From positions 1-64,000 of the forward strand of contig JADJWN010000001.1 of assembly GCA_016716335.1 (NCBI GenBank): a DNA stretch of 64,000 bases, written 5' to 3'. A program made the translations under genes and the position numbers. A model generated the notes under the pieces. That model did no database searches and was not told where the DNA came from. It worked only from the letters and a program-made list of their open reading frames with translations. Shown here one piece after another: positions 1 through 9,711 of this stretch. The stretch is from Saprospiraceae bacterium. Its GTDB lineage: Bacteria; Bacteroidota; Bacteroidia; Chitinophagales; Saprospiraceae. How positions within the stretch are numbered: the first letter of the stretch is position 1; each line of letters opens with the position of its first letter.

Positions 1-1574
1 ATTCGACAAAGTACAAGGGGATAGATCATTCTTGGTTTTTATATGTGAGGCAGGGGTGGGGGTCTCAATGGCATTGATATTTGTGTCGTCACTTTTTAAA
101 ACCAACACAAGTACTGTATGGATTTATATCCTGCGACTTGCAGACTGGTCAATACTGCTGTAGAATGTGGCTATGTTCAATACTGCTTCCTTGCCCTCCT
201 GCAAACAGATAGTTTTTTCCTCCCCTAATGCCAGGGGGCGGCGGGCATTTTCCACCAGATTGTCGTCTATCTCCATCTCCGGTACCGGCATACCCGTATC
301 AGGCTTTGCTATCGCCTGTGTTGGCAGGTGGTAGCTCAATGCCTTGCCATGGGTGACGACGGACTTCAGGCAAGTGAATGCCGGTCTATCCAGTCAGCTC
401 TTCGAGTATGGGTACGGATTTTTCTGCACGAAAGGCTTTGCGTTGACCGGTACTGTATTGTTGCGTCCGGCAATGCTCCTCGACCTTGTACAATTGCTTA
501 TCATCGTCAATGCCGTATGGGCTAGTGCCTGATCGTTGGCAGTGGCTTCGACAAATTTTCTCCTGGCATGTGCCCAGCAATTGTAATGCTCCACCTCCGC
601 CATGATGCGGTCTATGGTTTCATATACGGTGTATCCGTCACTTTGTATCTTGCCTTGTAATCCCTCAGCATCTCCGCAGGTCCTGCCCCGACCACGGCCG
701 TGCCGGTACTCAAAGTACCCCTGACTTACTCACCGGATCCACTATGACCCACATATAGCCCTGATGGGTCGTACCTTTTTTGACAAACATTACTTTTATG
801 GTGCTTTCGTCCATCTGTATGTAACCGCTTTGCAATATCTGTTTTTTGATACATTCGGCTACCGGACGCAGCATTCGGCAATGCGATGCACCCAGTTGTT
901 CATCGTAGAGGGGAGATTACCACTCCCCTGTCTTTTGTATATCTGCTGCTGACGGTATTCGGGCAGATGATCCACATATTTGGATACTACCACCTGTGCC
1001 AGCAGGCTCTCATCGGCTTCGCATTTCGGCAGGGCCTCGGACGGCAACTCTGCTACACGGATCTGGCCCGTGCTGGTGTTTTTTGTATTTGGGCCTTATG
1101 ATGCACTTTACATACAGCTTCTGGATGTCTATGGCCAGCTTTCGGGTGATTTCCTTACCTATCTCCACTTCGCCTTCCTGACACTCCAGTGTCAAATACT
1201 CCTCTTACTTCCAGGTGACCACAGCCTTCGATTAGCTGACGCCCTTTATGTCGGGTCTTCTTACGCTCGTAGCTGATGGTCTGTTTTTCAGCCTCGGGGG
1301 CAGGTGCGCCAACCTGCTCTGCAGGGGACTCTCCCGGTGATTCTTCACAGGCGGATTCCAATATGGAAAATATGGTGAGCTGTCTGTCATCTGCCGGCAC
1401 AAACCTCTCTGACTTGCTGTTATAAATCTGCTTGCGAAACAAATCAAGCTGATATTGCAGTGCCAGCACTTTTTCCTGCATAGACGCATACTTGTCCAAA
1501 AGCTGCTGGTTGAGGTCTTTTAATGCTGTATTTTCTGCTAACAGTGCTTCGTAACTCATAGCATAAAGATACAA
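1..1574 (-). pseudogene. tnpC: IS66 transposase TnpC, multiply frameshifted
   Basis: The N-terminal part (1574 down to about 1180) reads as a coiled-coil-rich segment with the block FRKQIYNSKSERFVPADD, typical of the TnpC N terminus. Further pieces lie in shifted frames: a KCEADESLLAQVVVSKYVDHLPEYRQ-type segment near 1047-900, a CWAHARRKFVEA segment near 600-540, and the C-terminal EIDDNLVENARRPLALG block near 290-235. At least four frame changes separate these pieces. In intact members this protein is the roughly 500-residue DDE transposase, and here it is non-functional. The start could be the ATG at 1574 or the one five codons later. Confidence 0.85.
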
Positions 1575-1665
1575 CCTCTGCTATATATATGCAAGTATTT
1601 TATAATTTGTTTTCTGCTTTTTTCTACTGTTTTTCAGCCGTTTATTATGCTTTTATACCGTCCCG

Positions 1666-2060
1666 CTACCACCGGTGACTTCTGCCATAGGTGCCTTGAA
1701 GCCCCGGTGGGTTTGGCGGCCTATATCTGAGTCTGTGGTGCAATCCCACCAAAGATATGCTGCTCAGCAGCATCACCAAATGCTGGTAGCTGATCTCATA
1801 CTTTATCTCTCCCTCCACTGAGGTCAGTGATTCAAATCGCCCCGCTCCAGCCGCTTCATGTACACCACAAATCCGTCTCCGTCCCACACCAGCATCTTGA
1901 CAGTCTGATAACTCTTAGAGAAAAACACATACACCGAACCATCCATCGGATCTGCTTTCAACTCCTGCCGTACAATCCCGCCCAGACTCCACAATCCCTT
2001 GCGCATATCCACACTGCTGCGGTACAGGTAAAACCTCTGATGTGACCCAAAACCTATCAT
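1666..2060 (-). pseudogene. tnpB: IS66 accessory protein TnpB, frameshifted
   Basis: Residues 1-78 read as a TnpB (IS66 Orf2) protein with RFYLYRSSVDMRKGLWSLGG, YVFFSK and VWDGDGFVVYMKRLERG. After the RLERG block near 1840-1850 the similarity moves into another frame, which continues as GRFESLTSVEGEIKYEIS to a stop at 1666. The gene is therefore interrupted by one frameshift close to its C-terminal third. It overlaps the preceding tnpA remnant by ATGA. Confidence 0.85.
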
Positions 2061-2334
2061 CTGACCAATGCCAAGAGCATACCCACCTCAGATAGAGCCG
2101 CCGGTATATGTATTTTTATTCCTCCGGGATATTCGATGATTATATGGAGGAGGTGCAGCAGCAGGCATCACTATCTCCCTGAACTTCGAAGAGGTGCTCC
2201 GGCATTGATTTCTCAACCAATAACTCAGGGTACTCTCTTTGAGCTCCTTATCAGCACAGATATGCCTTGATGCTTTGTCCGCTCTGATGAAATTGATCTA
2301 ATATCCGGGATCTTTGCTCCATACTGTATCTCAT
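2057..2334 (-). pseudogene. tnpA: IS66 accessory protein TnpA, frameshifted
   Basis: The frame opens with MRYSMEQRSRILDQFHQSG, a short helix-turn-helix-like N terminus. It hits a stop after about 24 codons, then resumes in a second frame with ADKELKESTLSYWLRNQ and in a third frame ending IHIPAALSEVGMLLALVR. The pieces together match the size and layout of an IS66 TnpA (Orf1) protein. At least two indels inactivate it. Confidence 0.7.
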
Positions 2335-2804
2335 ATCTTATTTTTGACCCAAAGTTAAGCCACCTCATCTGGACGAAAAGGGATGTACTTTGTGGGATGC
2401 TTACTATATAATCAATTATCAAGACAGTCTCGAAAATTCAACAAAGAGTGGAAAGGTCAAACAGACTGCATAACCAGCCGGTGGAGAACAACCCTGTAAG
2501 GATGAATGTATCTCAACGCCAAGCAAGCAGCTGTATTACAGACTCAATCTTTCCCATGGATGCCGGTAGAACGGGTAAAAACATCGTTACTACATATATG
2601 GAGCGTGAATAGAGAGAGAAAAAAAACACAATAGAAATGAGCGGATAAGAAAATAAAAATAAACTTGTATAAGGAAAATATCAAAACATCTTGCGAAAGG
2701 AATGCCGGAGAAAAACCCTGAGCATTCTTTTCAAAAGAAAAGATTGAGATTATTTCCGTTTGCCTGGCAGGAGATTACATAGGAACCGCTGTTGGCAGTA
2801 GTAT
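2335..2804. other. Gene-free stretch between IS66 remnant and ATPase remnant
   Basis: No open frame with recognisable protein similarity was seen on either strand. The stretch is AT-rich toward 2600-2720. Near 2785-2797 it contains a TGTTGGCAGTAG motif just past the stop of the ATPase remnant. On the minus strand this reads CTACTGCCAACA and resembles one half of an integron attC-like core (see findings). Nothing else can be supported here. Confidence 0.5.
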
Positions 2805-4269
2805 TTAATTCAATTGTTTTTTTAAGTTTTCTGTAAATTTGGTAAAGTCCACATTCGTCATTAAGTCGTCACAAAAGTTACTTATGAAATAATCTTCTGA
2901 AATTTTTCTTCCTTCTAAGTCTTTTTTTATTCTAAAATAGAATTTCTTGTCGGGATTTGGCGGTGTCGTTGGATAATTTTCTTTATGCTCTTTTAGTAAA
3001 GTTTCTATGGATTTAAGAGTAAAGTATTTGTCGTTAAGTATTCTGATAATTTTGTTATCGGGCTCTTCAATGATAACCTTATACAAATACTTTTCAATGC
3101 TTTTAATTGGCAGAAAAAGTTTTTTTACGTCTTTGTATTCTTCTGTGACGCTACTAACAATATCCCCGTCAAGAATGCTTATGATTTGTTTTCCAAGTCC
3201 AAGCACATTCCACCGCAATAACTCTTTATGTAATTCTAATACGTTTTGCCAACCACCGACAGGAACAATATGAACAAGTTTTCCGCTTTTAAGATTGTCT
3301 TTAAATATAATTTTCTCAATGACATTCTTTGTCAAACTATCCTCAACTAGTAATAAAAAGTCAAATCCATCGTGGCTATAAACATCTCTGATTAGATAAC
3401 TAGGATAGCAATTTGATTCAAGAGTTAAATTACCTTTGTTGTTTGTTACTTTATACAGATTCGCAGGTTTTATTTTACGAATTACTTCCGGTGAATGACT
3501 TGTCAAAATTACCGTTAAGTTCTTATGTTCTTCTGCTAATTCGTCTAATAGGTCTATCAATCTGCTAACTGCAATTGGGTGTAATGCCAATTCAATCTCA
3601 TCAATTAATACAAGAATTTTTTGTTTTGTCGGCAAAGATTTGCGAACAATGGAATTGTAAATAAAGTGCAATAAAGAAACTAACAAACATTCTCCCGAAC
3701 TCATTCGGCATTGACTAATTAATTTGTCATTTACTTTTATGAAGTATGGCGTGTTGCTTACGTTGATTTGTTGGGTTATATATTTGTTTTTAACTCTATG
3801 CAGAGTTGTATAATGTTCGTAATCTCCGTGAAGTATATAGCTTAGTTTATCAATTACATATTTGTCGGCTGGAACAATATCATTTGTATTCAATTTACCG
3901 CTTTCTAAATATTCATCAATTTTTCTTGAATCGTTAAAGCGTGTTCCATAAAATAAAGAACCTTCATAAAGTCCATTGAATTTAATTGTCTTTGGGAAAA
4001 TGTTAGACTTCCAAAATCCTTTATGGTCTGCCGACCAAGTGTCGGTTGTTGTGTCCAAGGTGTATGTAATTTTGAGCCCTGTTGATAGTCTTCTTTTTTA
4101 GTGTTCCCAAATAATGTTTGGAAATTAGTTGAGCAACAGACAACAACACAGTGCTTTTCCCACAACCATTTGTCCCGACAAGTGAATAAACTCCGCTTTC
4201 AAGTGGAATTTCAAAACTTGCCGTTTCAATATTTTTAATTTTTTCAATATTTACTTTTAGAGTGTCCAT
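2805..4269 (-). pseudogene. OLD-like AAA ATPase with TOPRIM-like region, twice frameshifted
   Basis: The N-terminal piece (4269 to about 4100) carries a Walker A motif GTNGCGKST at about residues 32-40. The main piece (to 2805) carries an ABC-type signature-like SSGE, a Walker B ILVLIDEIELALHP and an SHSPEVIRK segment. It then has a TOPRIM-like region with LVEDSLTKNVIEKI followed by ISILDGD. This layout matches ATP-dependent OLD-type nucleases, which often serve in phage defence or DNA repair. Continuity requires two single-base shifts. One is in the T6 run at 4094-4099 and the other in the T4 run at 4070-4073 (plus strand), joining GTLKKEDYQQGSK to ITYTLDTTTDTWS. Both lie in homopolymers, so the protein (about 485 residues) may be intact in the real genome. 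The gene is visibly more AT-rich than its neighbours, which suggests transfer. Substrate and role are unknown. Confidence 0.75.
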
Positions 4270-4393
4270 TTTTGTTTGTCAGTTTTGTTTATGCGGGTCT
4301 GTCGTAATATTACTGCTAACTTACTTATTTCTACAACAATCTTACGACTCCATTGCGGTTTTTCCAAATTTTTATTACTTATTCTTCTTACTG

Positions 4394-4640
4394 TCACATT
4401 CTTCCCTGTCTGTTCAATGGACTCACCACTGAGTCGATACTTGCCGTAGTGACATGGGTGTAGATCATCGTGGTCTTAATATCCTTATGCCCGGGGAGCT
4501 CCCTGACATAGGCAATTGTGTGCCGGCATCCACTATGTGGGTAGTGTAGGAGAGTCGGAGTATTTGCGATGTCTCCTTAATGGAGAGTCTTATTTTACAG
4601 AGTGCTGTCATACCGGTCATTGAACCGCAACAACATAGAA
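4394..4640 (-). pseudogene. Tyrosine recombinase (integrase) C-terminal remnant
   Basis: Read on the minus strand, one frame gives ILRLSYTTHIVDAGTQ, a degraded form of the conserved LRHSFATH...LLEAGTD block. The next frame gives TIAYVRELPGHKDIKTTMI directly followed by YTHV and ending VVSPLNRQGRM before a stop. This matches the ELLGHKDVKTT-IYTHV box, with the catalytic tyrosine in IYTHV. The first conserved Arg of RHSFATH has moved to LRLSY, a frameshift separates the two boxes, and no N-terminal domain is seen. It is therefore a dead fragment. It resembles integron or XerC/D-like integrases of Bacteroidota, but the fragment is too short to decide. Confidence 0.65.
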
Positions 4641-4749
4641 AAATAACGTAGTAAACTAAAGTTGACTGTTTAGAGAACGGGGAAAATACCGCAGCAATAG
4701 CTGTATTTTTCAAAAACAGATTTAGTTTTACCCTAAAATTGGGGGCATA

Positions 4750-5808
4750 TTGAAAACGGCAGTTTATTCCTTTTATCTCGTCTGGTTATCCACCGTATTT
4801 TTATCCTGCAAGGGTACATCCCAGCGATATATCAGCACTGCCCGCGAGGCAGAGGGAGTTAAAATCATATTAAGCGACAGTAGCTCAGCTGCTGCACTTA
4901 TACAGCAGGATGATGCGGATGGATTTTTTGACTATATCATGCCTCTGGATATTCAGATACAGATGAAAAACGGCAGCGGTTGTCATACAAAAGAAGCCTG
5001 TCTGACCGCGTACAGAGAGTATCTGTCCCATCAGGTATCTCAATGGATTGCAACAGATACCGGCTCGCTGATACCGGTCATTGAAAATGCCGTAAAAATC
5101 AGCACCGCAATTGCCGGAAAGTTTATGCCTGACAGTATTTACTTAGTGAAAATCAAAACAGGACATTATGGCAATGACGTATATTACACCCGGGGTAAGT
5201 GTATCATGATTCCGGAGAATATATTTCAGAATTTTGACAGTGAGATGCAGCTACCCGTCATGATTCATGAGATTTTTCACATTATTTCGAGATATCAGCC
5301 GGAAATCAGAGACAGCCTCTATAGTATGATAGGTTTTGAAAGACTGGATGGTAAAGTAACACTGCCTCCACAGACTGAAAAAATAGTGCTGACCAATCCG
5401 GATGGCGCTATGCGCACACATGCCATACGATTGACCGCAGGTCAGGGTAATGAGGTCCTGGCTATTCCCTTGATCACCTCAAAATTCCGACAATACCGAA
5501 CTGAGATACCGCTGTTTTTCGATTATCTGAATTTTGATCTGTATGAAATTGCCCCCACAAATGGAGGTAATTATATCGCAAAGGCAGGCCCCGGTGGAGG
5601 TACGACACTCGATCTGGGTTATACGCCTATGTTTTTTACAAAGATCAGGGACAACACCCAGTATATCATTCATCCGGAAGAAATCATGGCAGATAATTTT
5701 ATGCTGGCAGCACTGGCAGTCCATAAGTCTGATTTCAGCCGGTTTTCACCGAAAGGAAGGCAGCTCATTGACTCGCTGATCCGCTACTTTCAAAAAATAA
5801 ACCGTTAA
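4750..5808 (+). CDS. Putative lipoprotein with HExxH metallopeptidase-like motif
   Basis: The protein has 352 residues and starts at TTG. The next residues form a hydrophobic segment ending in the lipobox-like LSCKG (Cys about 20), so it is probably an outer-membrane or periplasmic lipoprotein. A clear HEIFHIISR motif sits at about residues 175-183 and matches the HExxH zinc-binding helix of metallopeptidases. No certain third ligand could be assigned. The family is not recognised. The gene lies 15 bases upstream of the K+ channel gene on the same strand and is probably co-transcribed. No better start codon is in frame upstream, and TTG is accepted because it gives a good signal peptide. Protease activity is an inference from one motif. 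Confidence 0.7.
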   Translation: MKTAVYSFYLVWLSTVFLSCKGTSQRYISTAREAEGVKIILSDSSSAAALIQQDDADGFFDYIMPLDIQIQMKNGSGCHTKEACLTAYREYLSHQVSQWIATDTGSLIPVIENAVKISTAIAGKFMPDSIYLVKIKTGHYGNDVYYTRGKCIMIPENIFQNFDSEMQLPVMIHEIFHIISRYQPEIRDSLYSMIGFERLDGKVTLPPQTEKIVLTNPDGAMRTHAIRLTAGQGNEVLAIPLITSKFRQYRTEIPLFFDYLNFDLYEIAPTNGGNYIAKAGPGGGTTLDLGYTPMFFTKIRDNTQYIIHPEEIMADNFMLAALAVHKSDFSRFSPKGRQLIDSLIRYFQKINR

Positions 5809-5823
5809 AATCAAAGTCAAACC

Positions 5824-6654
5824 ATGAAGAAAAAACCTGAAAACTTCAGTCCTCTGAGAGAAAAACTTCATGAAATCATCTTTGAGGCCGAAACACCGGA
5901 AGGAAAGCTCTTTGATATTGTATTGCTTGTTATGATATTTCTGAGCATAGTGATTGTGATGATAGAGACGATTCCCGGTATCAGCCCGGATTTCAAACAA
6001 ATCCTATTTGTGGCCGAATGGGTTATCACCCTGTTTTTCACCATAGAATATATACTTCGTTTGTATTGTGTGTACAGCCCCGTGAAATATGCCAAAAGTC
6101 TTTTCGGCATTATAGACCTCATTTCCATCCTGCCCAGTTATCTGGTGTTCTTCTTTCCGGGAGCACATTCCCTCATGATAGTGCGAGGATTGAGATTGCT
6201 GAGAGTATTCAGAATTTTTAAGCTGGATAATTTTCTTCATCAGGGCAATATGATTATGTCTGCATTGAAAGCTTCACAGCCCAAGATTTCGATATTTATG
6301 TTCTTTATTTTGCTGGTGGTCTGTATTTTTGGTTCGGTGATGTATCTCGTGGAGCATAATGTAAATGAAGGTTTCGACAGTATCCCGAGAGCCATCTACT
6401 GGTGCATTGTGACCATTACCACGGTGGGTTACGGGGATATATCACCCGTCACTTCATTCGGTCAGTTCATAGCTTCCCTGATCATGATTACGGGATATGC
6501 AGTCATCGCAGTGCCTACGGGTATAGTCACCTCTGCCTTGATCCAGCAGCCACAGGAATCTCTCTATGCCAATACCATTACCTGCCCGGAGTGCAATCTG
6601 GAAGGGCATGATAAAAATGCAAAACATTGCAGGGAATGCGGAGCAAAGCTTTAG
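5824..6654 (+). CDS. Voltage-gated potassium channel with C-terminal zinc ribbon
   Basis: The protein has 276 residues and six predicted membrane helices. S4 contains repeated arginines (VRGLRLLRVFRIFKLD, about residues 119-136). The pore carries the K+ selectivity filter TTVGYGD at about residues 199-205. This is the layout of bacterial Kv-type ion channels, which conduct K+ across the inner membrane in response to voltage. The last 25 residues form a CPEC-x(n)-CREC pair of CxxC motifs, a small zinc-ribbon tail in the cytoplasm. The gene follows the HExxH lipoprotein by 15 bases. The channel part is certain, but the role of the tail is not known. Confidence 0.92.
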   Translation: MKKKPENFSPLREKLHEIIFEAETPEGKLFDIVLLVMIFLSIVIVMIETIPGISPDFKQILFVAEWVITLFFTIEYILRLYCVYSPVKYAKSLFGIIDLISILPSYLVFFFPGAHSLMIVRGLRLLRVFRIFKLDNFLHQGNMIMSALKASQPKISIFMFFILLVVCIFGSVMYLVEHNVNEGFDSIPRAIYWCIVTITTVGYGDISPVTSFGQFIASLIMITGYAVIAVPTGIVTSALIQQPQESLYANTITCPECNLEGHDKNAKHCRECGAKL

Positions 6655-6674
6655 CACAGTACACTTAACTGTTT

Positions 6675-8150
6675 CTATCCTTTTTTGATAAACGATTCGG
6701 GATACACATTCAGATCGATATTCCACAGATATGATATCATAAAGTAGATACTCAGACTGATGATAATTATGGATAAAATATTCAGTAAAAAACCGGTTTT
6801 CACCATGTCGTTCATTTTCAGGTGTCCTCCGGCAAAAACGATGGCATTTGGAGGCGTGGCAACCGGCAGCATAAATGCGCATGAAGCCGCCAGTGTAGCC
6901 CCTACCATCAGGCTGTAGGGGTGTATGCTCATGGATAAGGATACGGCACTCAATACCGGCAGGATCATGGCGGCAGTAGCCACATTGGATGTGACCTCTG
7001 TGAGGAAATTGACAAATGTCACGACCAATACAATCATCACAAACAAAGGAATGAGATCCATCACCAGCAAATGATTACCCAGCCAGACAGCCAGACCCGA
7101 TGACTGGAAAGCAGATGCTATTGCAAGACCACCTCCAAACAAAAAGACAATGCCCCAGGGCAATTTTACGGCAGTATCCCAGTTCATGAGTTTTTCTCCG
7201 GGCTCACGGGCAGGAATCAAAAATAAAATGACTGCAGCAGATATCGCTATGATACTGTCATTCATGCCGGGTATAAACGGGTCTAAGATGAATGGCCGGA
7301 AAATCCAGCAAATTGCTGTAAGCACAAAGACAACCAGCACTTTCTTTTCCTCAGACTTGATGGGTCCGAGCCCTCGAAGTTTTTTCCCAAAATCGGGATA
7401 ATGTACCTCATTGTCCGGAAGCCGGATGTCGAATGCATATCGGGTCAGATACCACCAGGTCGCTGTCATGAGTAGTGCCGTAATGGGAAATCCTAATTTA
7501 AACCAGTCCAGAAAACTGATTTCGGTGTTGAAATTGGATTTCACAATTCCCGCCAGTATCAGATTGGTAGGCGTACCGATGATGGTGGCCACACCTCCGA
7601 TCGAGCAGCCATAAGCAATGGAGAGTAAAAGGGATTTTGACATGCCGTGATTTTCCGGCAGATGCAGTTGTCTGATTACTGCCAGCCCCATCGGCAACAT
7701 CATGATCGCCGTAGCTGTATTGGATATCCACATCGACAGCAGACCACATGCCAGCATGAATCCCAGTATGAGCTTCGCCGGATTATGCCCCATCAGGCTG
7801 AGTATCCACAAGGCTATCCTTTCGTGCAGATGCCATCTTTCAATAGCTAACGCCAGTATAAATCCACCTATATACAGCCATATTATCTTATCGGCATAGG
7901 CAGGTGTGACAGTATCCAGCGACATCACACCCATCAGCGGAAATAATATCATAGGCAGCAGCGAGGTGACCGGTATAGGTACTGCCTCAGAAATCCACCA
8001 GACAGCGACCCACAGGGTGACGGAAAGTGTATGCCATGAGGCTGCACTCATATCTGCGGGTGGGGATACCACAAAACTCAGAATAAAAAACAGGGAAGGC
8101 CCCAGAATCAGCATCAGAGTTTTGTCTGAAGGGTTTGGACGTTGCTTCAT
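6675..8150 (-). CDS. SLC13/DASS-family sodium-coupled anion transporter
   Basis: This is a polytopic membrane protein of about 490 residues from the chosen ATG (MKQRPNPSDKTLM). The frame is open further upstream to 8210, but those 20 residues look non-native. It shows the two hallmark repeats of the DASS family: the SNTATAIMMLPMG segment near residue 140, and the matching TEVTSNVATAAMILPVLS segment in the second half. VATPPNAIVFAGG lies near the C terminus. The family moves dicarboxylates, citrate or sulfate with Na+ across the inner membrane, and the substrate cannot be told from sequence. It converges on the K+ channel gene with a 20-base gap and diverges from the aldehyde dehydrogenase gene. 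Confidence 0.9.
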   Translation of the reverse strand: MKQRPNPSDKTLMLILGPSLFFILSFVVSPPADMSAASWHTLSVTLWVAVWWISEAVPIPVTSLLPMILFPLMGVMSLDTVTPAYADKIIWLYIGGFILALAIERWHLHERIALWILSLMGHNPAKLILGFMLACGLLSMWISNTATAIMMLPMGLAVIRQLHLPENHGMSKSLLLSIAYGCSIGGVATIIGTPTNLILAGIVKSNFNTEISFLDWFKLGFPITALLMTATWWYLTRYAFDIRLPDNEVHYPDFGKKLRGLGPIKSEEKKVLVVFVLTAICWIFRPFILDPFIPGMNDSIIAISAAVILFLIPAREPGEKLMNWDTAVKLPWGIVFLFGGGLAIASAFQSSGLAVWLGNHLLVMDLIPLFVMIVLVVTFVNFLTEVTSNVATAAMILPVLSAVSLSMSIHPYSLMVGATLAASCAFMLPVATPPNAIVFAGGHLKMNDMVKTGFLLNILSIIIISLSIYFMISYLWNIDLNVYPESFIKKG

Positions 8151-8256
8151 GAAACACATTTCGCAGTGCCAAAGATACACGATGAAATTTATTCCTTTTT
8201 TATTCAACATTAAATCTGTAAGATTGTGTTATTATTCCAAATCAACTATTTGATAT

Positions 8257-9651
8257 ATGCAAAGCCCTACCTTGGATACCCTGAAAGAGATCTGGCAAGC
8301 TCAGAGAGATTTTTTTGATGCCGGCAATACATTGGAGTACCGGTTCAGACTCGAGAGTCTGGCAAAACTGAAAAAGGCCATTCAGAATAATCGGGAAGAT
8401 ATTATTGCTGCCTTGCACCGTGACTTCAGAAAACCCCGCTTTGAAACCTACACCTCAGAAATCGGGGTGCTGATAGACGAGATCAACTATCTGATGAAGC
8501 ATCTTCGATCATGGATGCAGCCCAAATCCATTACCACACCGATTACCCTTTTGCCGGCTCACTCCAGGATCTATTATGAGCCCAAAGGTGTCGTGGTGAT
8601 ATTTGCTCCGTGGAACTATCCGTTTCAGCTTATGATGACACCACTTGCCGGAGCCATTGCCGCCGGAAATACCGTCATCCTCAAACCTGCCCATGAGACC
8701 CCGCATACGGCTGCCTTGCTGGAAAAAATCGTCAGGGATACATTCGACCCCCGACACGTCAGTATAGTACGGGGGGGTGGTTCGGAAATTGGCCCGATGC
8801 TACTTGACAATTTCCGGTTTGACCATATATTTTTCACCGGATCGCCGGCCACAGGTAAATGGGTTATGGCCAAAGCAGCTGAAAATCTCACTCCGGTGAC
8901 GCTGGAATTGGGAGGGAAAAGTCCGGTCATTGTAGATAAGGATGTAAACCTGAATGCTGCGGTGGAACGTATTACCTGGGCAAAATTTTTTAATGCAGGC
9001 CAGACATGTATTGCGCCCGACTACATACTCGTGCATAAAGAAGTAAAAGAAGCATTTGTTGAAAAAACAAAGCGGCAGATCGAGGCATTTTTTGGGGACC
9101 AACCCGAAAAATCACCGGATTTTGCCAGATTGGTGAGTCAAAGCAGATTTCAGGTTGTCCAAAGTTTGCTCTCTCAGGGCAAAATACTCGAAGGTGGTAC
9201 ATGCATTCAGGAAGAAAACTACATTGCCCCCACATTACTGGAAGTAAACGAGCTTTCAGAGAGTATCATGAGTAAGGAAATATTCGGACCTGTGATGCCA
9301 TTGATTGTATGGGAAAAACAGGATGAACTCCTTTCCATTATCCGAAAAAACCGATACCCCCTCACATGCTACATTTATTCCAACAATCGGAAACTTATCG
9401 ATTTTATCATACGCAGGGTCGAGTTTGGCAGTGGCTGTGTGAATAACAGTATGATACAGTATGCCAATAACGAAATACCCTTCGGAGGAATACAGTTCAG
9501 TGGTTTGGGCAGATATCACGGCAAATACAGCTTCAGGACATTTTCCAATGAAAAAGGGGTGATGTTTTCACCCACATGGATCAGTCCGAGTTATCTCTTT
9601 GCACCCTACAACAATTTCAAAATGAAACTTGCCAGATTTTTTCTGGAATAA
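8257..9651 (+). CDS. Aldehyde dehydrogenase (class 3-like, NAD(P)-dependent)
   Basis: The protein has 464 residues and no signal peptide. The short length and the C-terminal hydrophobic end (KMKLARFFLE) fit the class 3 / fatty-aldehyde dehydrogenase group. Visible motifs are the cofactor segment FTGSPATGKWVMAKAA (about 190-205), the general-base glutamate in LELGGKSPV (about 213-221), and the catalytic cysteine in FFNAGQTCIAPDY (about 247-259). GGIQFSGLGRYHGKYS near 410-425 matches the conserved C-terminal box. It would oxidise medium- or long-chain aldehydes to acids. The next gene on the same strand is a Crp/Fnr regulator 60 bases downstream. Confidence 0.93.
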   Translation: MQSPTLDTLKEIWQAQRDFFDAGNTLEYRFRLESLAKLKKAIQNNREDIIAALHRDFRKPRFETYTSEIGVLIDEINYLMKHLRSWMQPKSITTPITLLPAHSRIYYEPKGVVVIFAPWNYPFQLMMTPLAGAIAAGNTVILKPAHETPHTAALLEKIVRDTFDPRHVSIVRGGGSEIGPMLLDNFRFDHIFFTGSPATGKWVMAKAAENLTPVTLELGGKSPVIVDKDVNLNAAVERITWAKFFNAGQTCIAPDYILVHKEVKEAFVEKTKRQIEAFFGDQPEKSPDFARLVSQSRFQVVQSLLSQGKILEGGTCIQEENYIAPTLLEVNELSESIMSKEIFGPVMPLIVWEKQDELLSIIRKNRYPLTCYIYSNNRKLIDFIIRRVEFGSGCVNNSMIQYANNEIPFGGIQFSGLGRYHGKYSFRTFSNEKGVMFSPTWISPSYLFAPYNNFKMKLARFFLE

Positions 9652-9711
9652 ACTTATTGGCCGAAAGATGTTTTATTACTGTTTGTTCAGCAAAATTCAA
9701 TTACAGCAGAT

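Larger units (their letters stand above)
1..2334 (-). mobile_element. Decayed IS66-family insertion sequence
   Basis: Three remnant reading frames on the minus strand lie in the order tnpA, tnpB, tnpC, which is the standard order of IS66-family elements. All three carry frameshifts or stops, so the element cannot encode a working transposase. The tnpB remnant overlaps the end of tnpA by an ATGA junction, as in intact members. I could not identify terminal inverted repeats or a target duplication, and the tnpC end may lie at or just beyond the window edge. The family assignment rests on the conserved VDMRKG and WDGDGFV blocks of TnpB and the EIDDNLVENARRPLALG block near the TnpC C terminus. 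Confidence 0.85.

Noticed and set aside
2423..2640. Possible plus-strand coding remnant (PVENNPVRMNVSQRQ...)
   Set aside because: The stretch is short, has no start, no recognised family and no supporting neighbour.
4465..4713. 82-codon minus-strand frame with a hydrophobic N terminus
   Set aside because: The hydrophobic part is chance coding. Only its C-terminal region, together with a second frame, matches a recombinase, and that is reported as a remnant.
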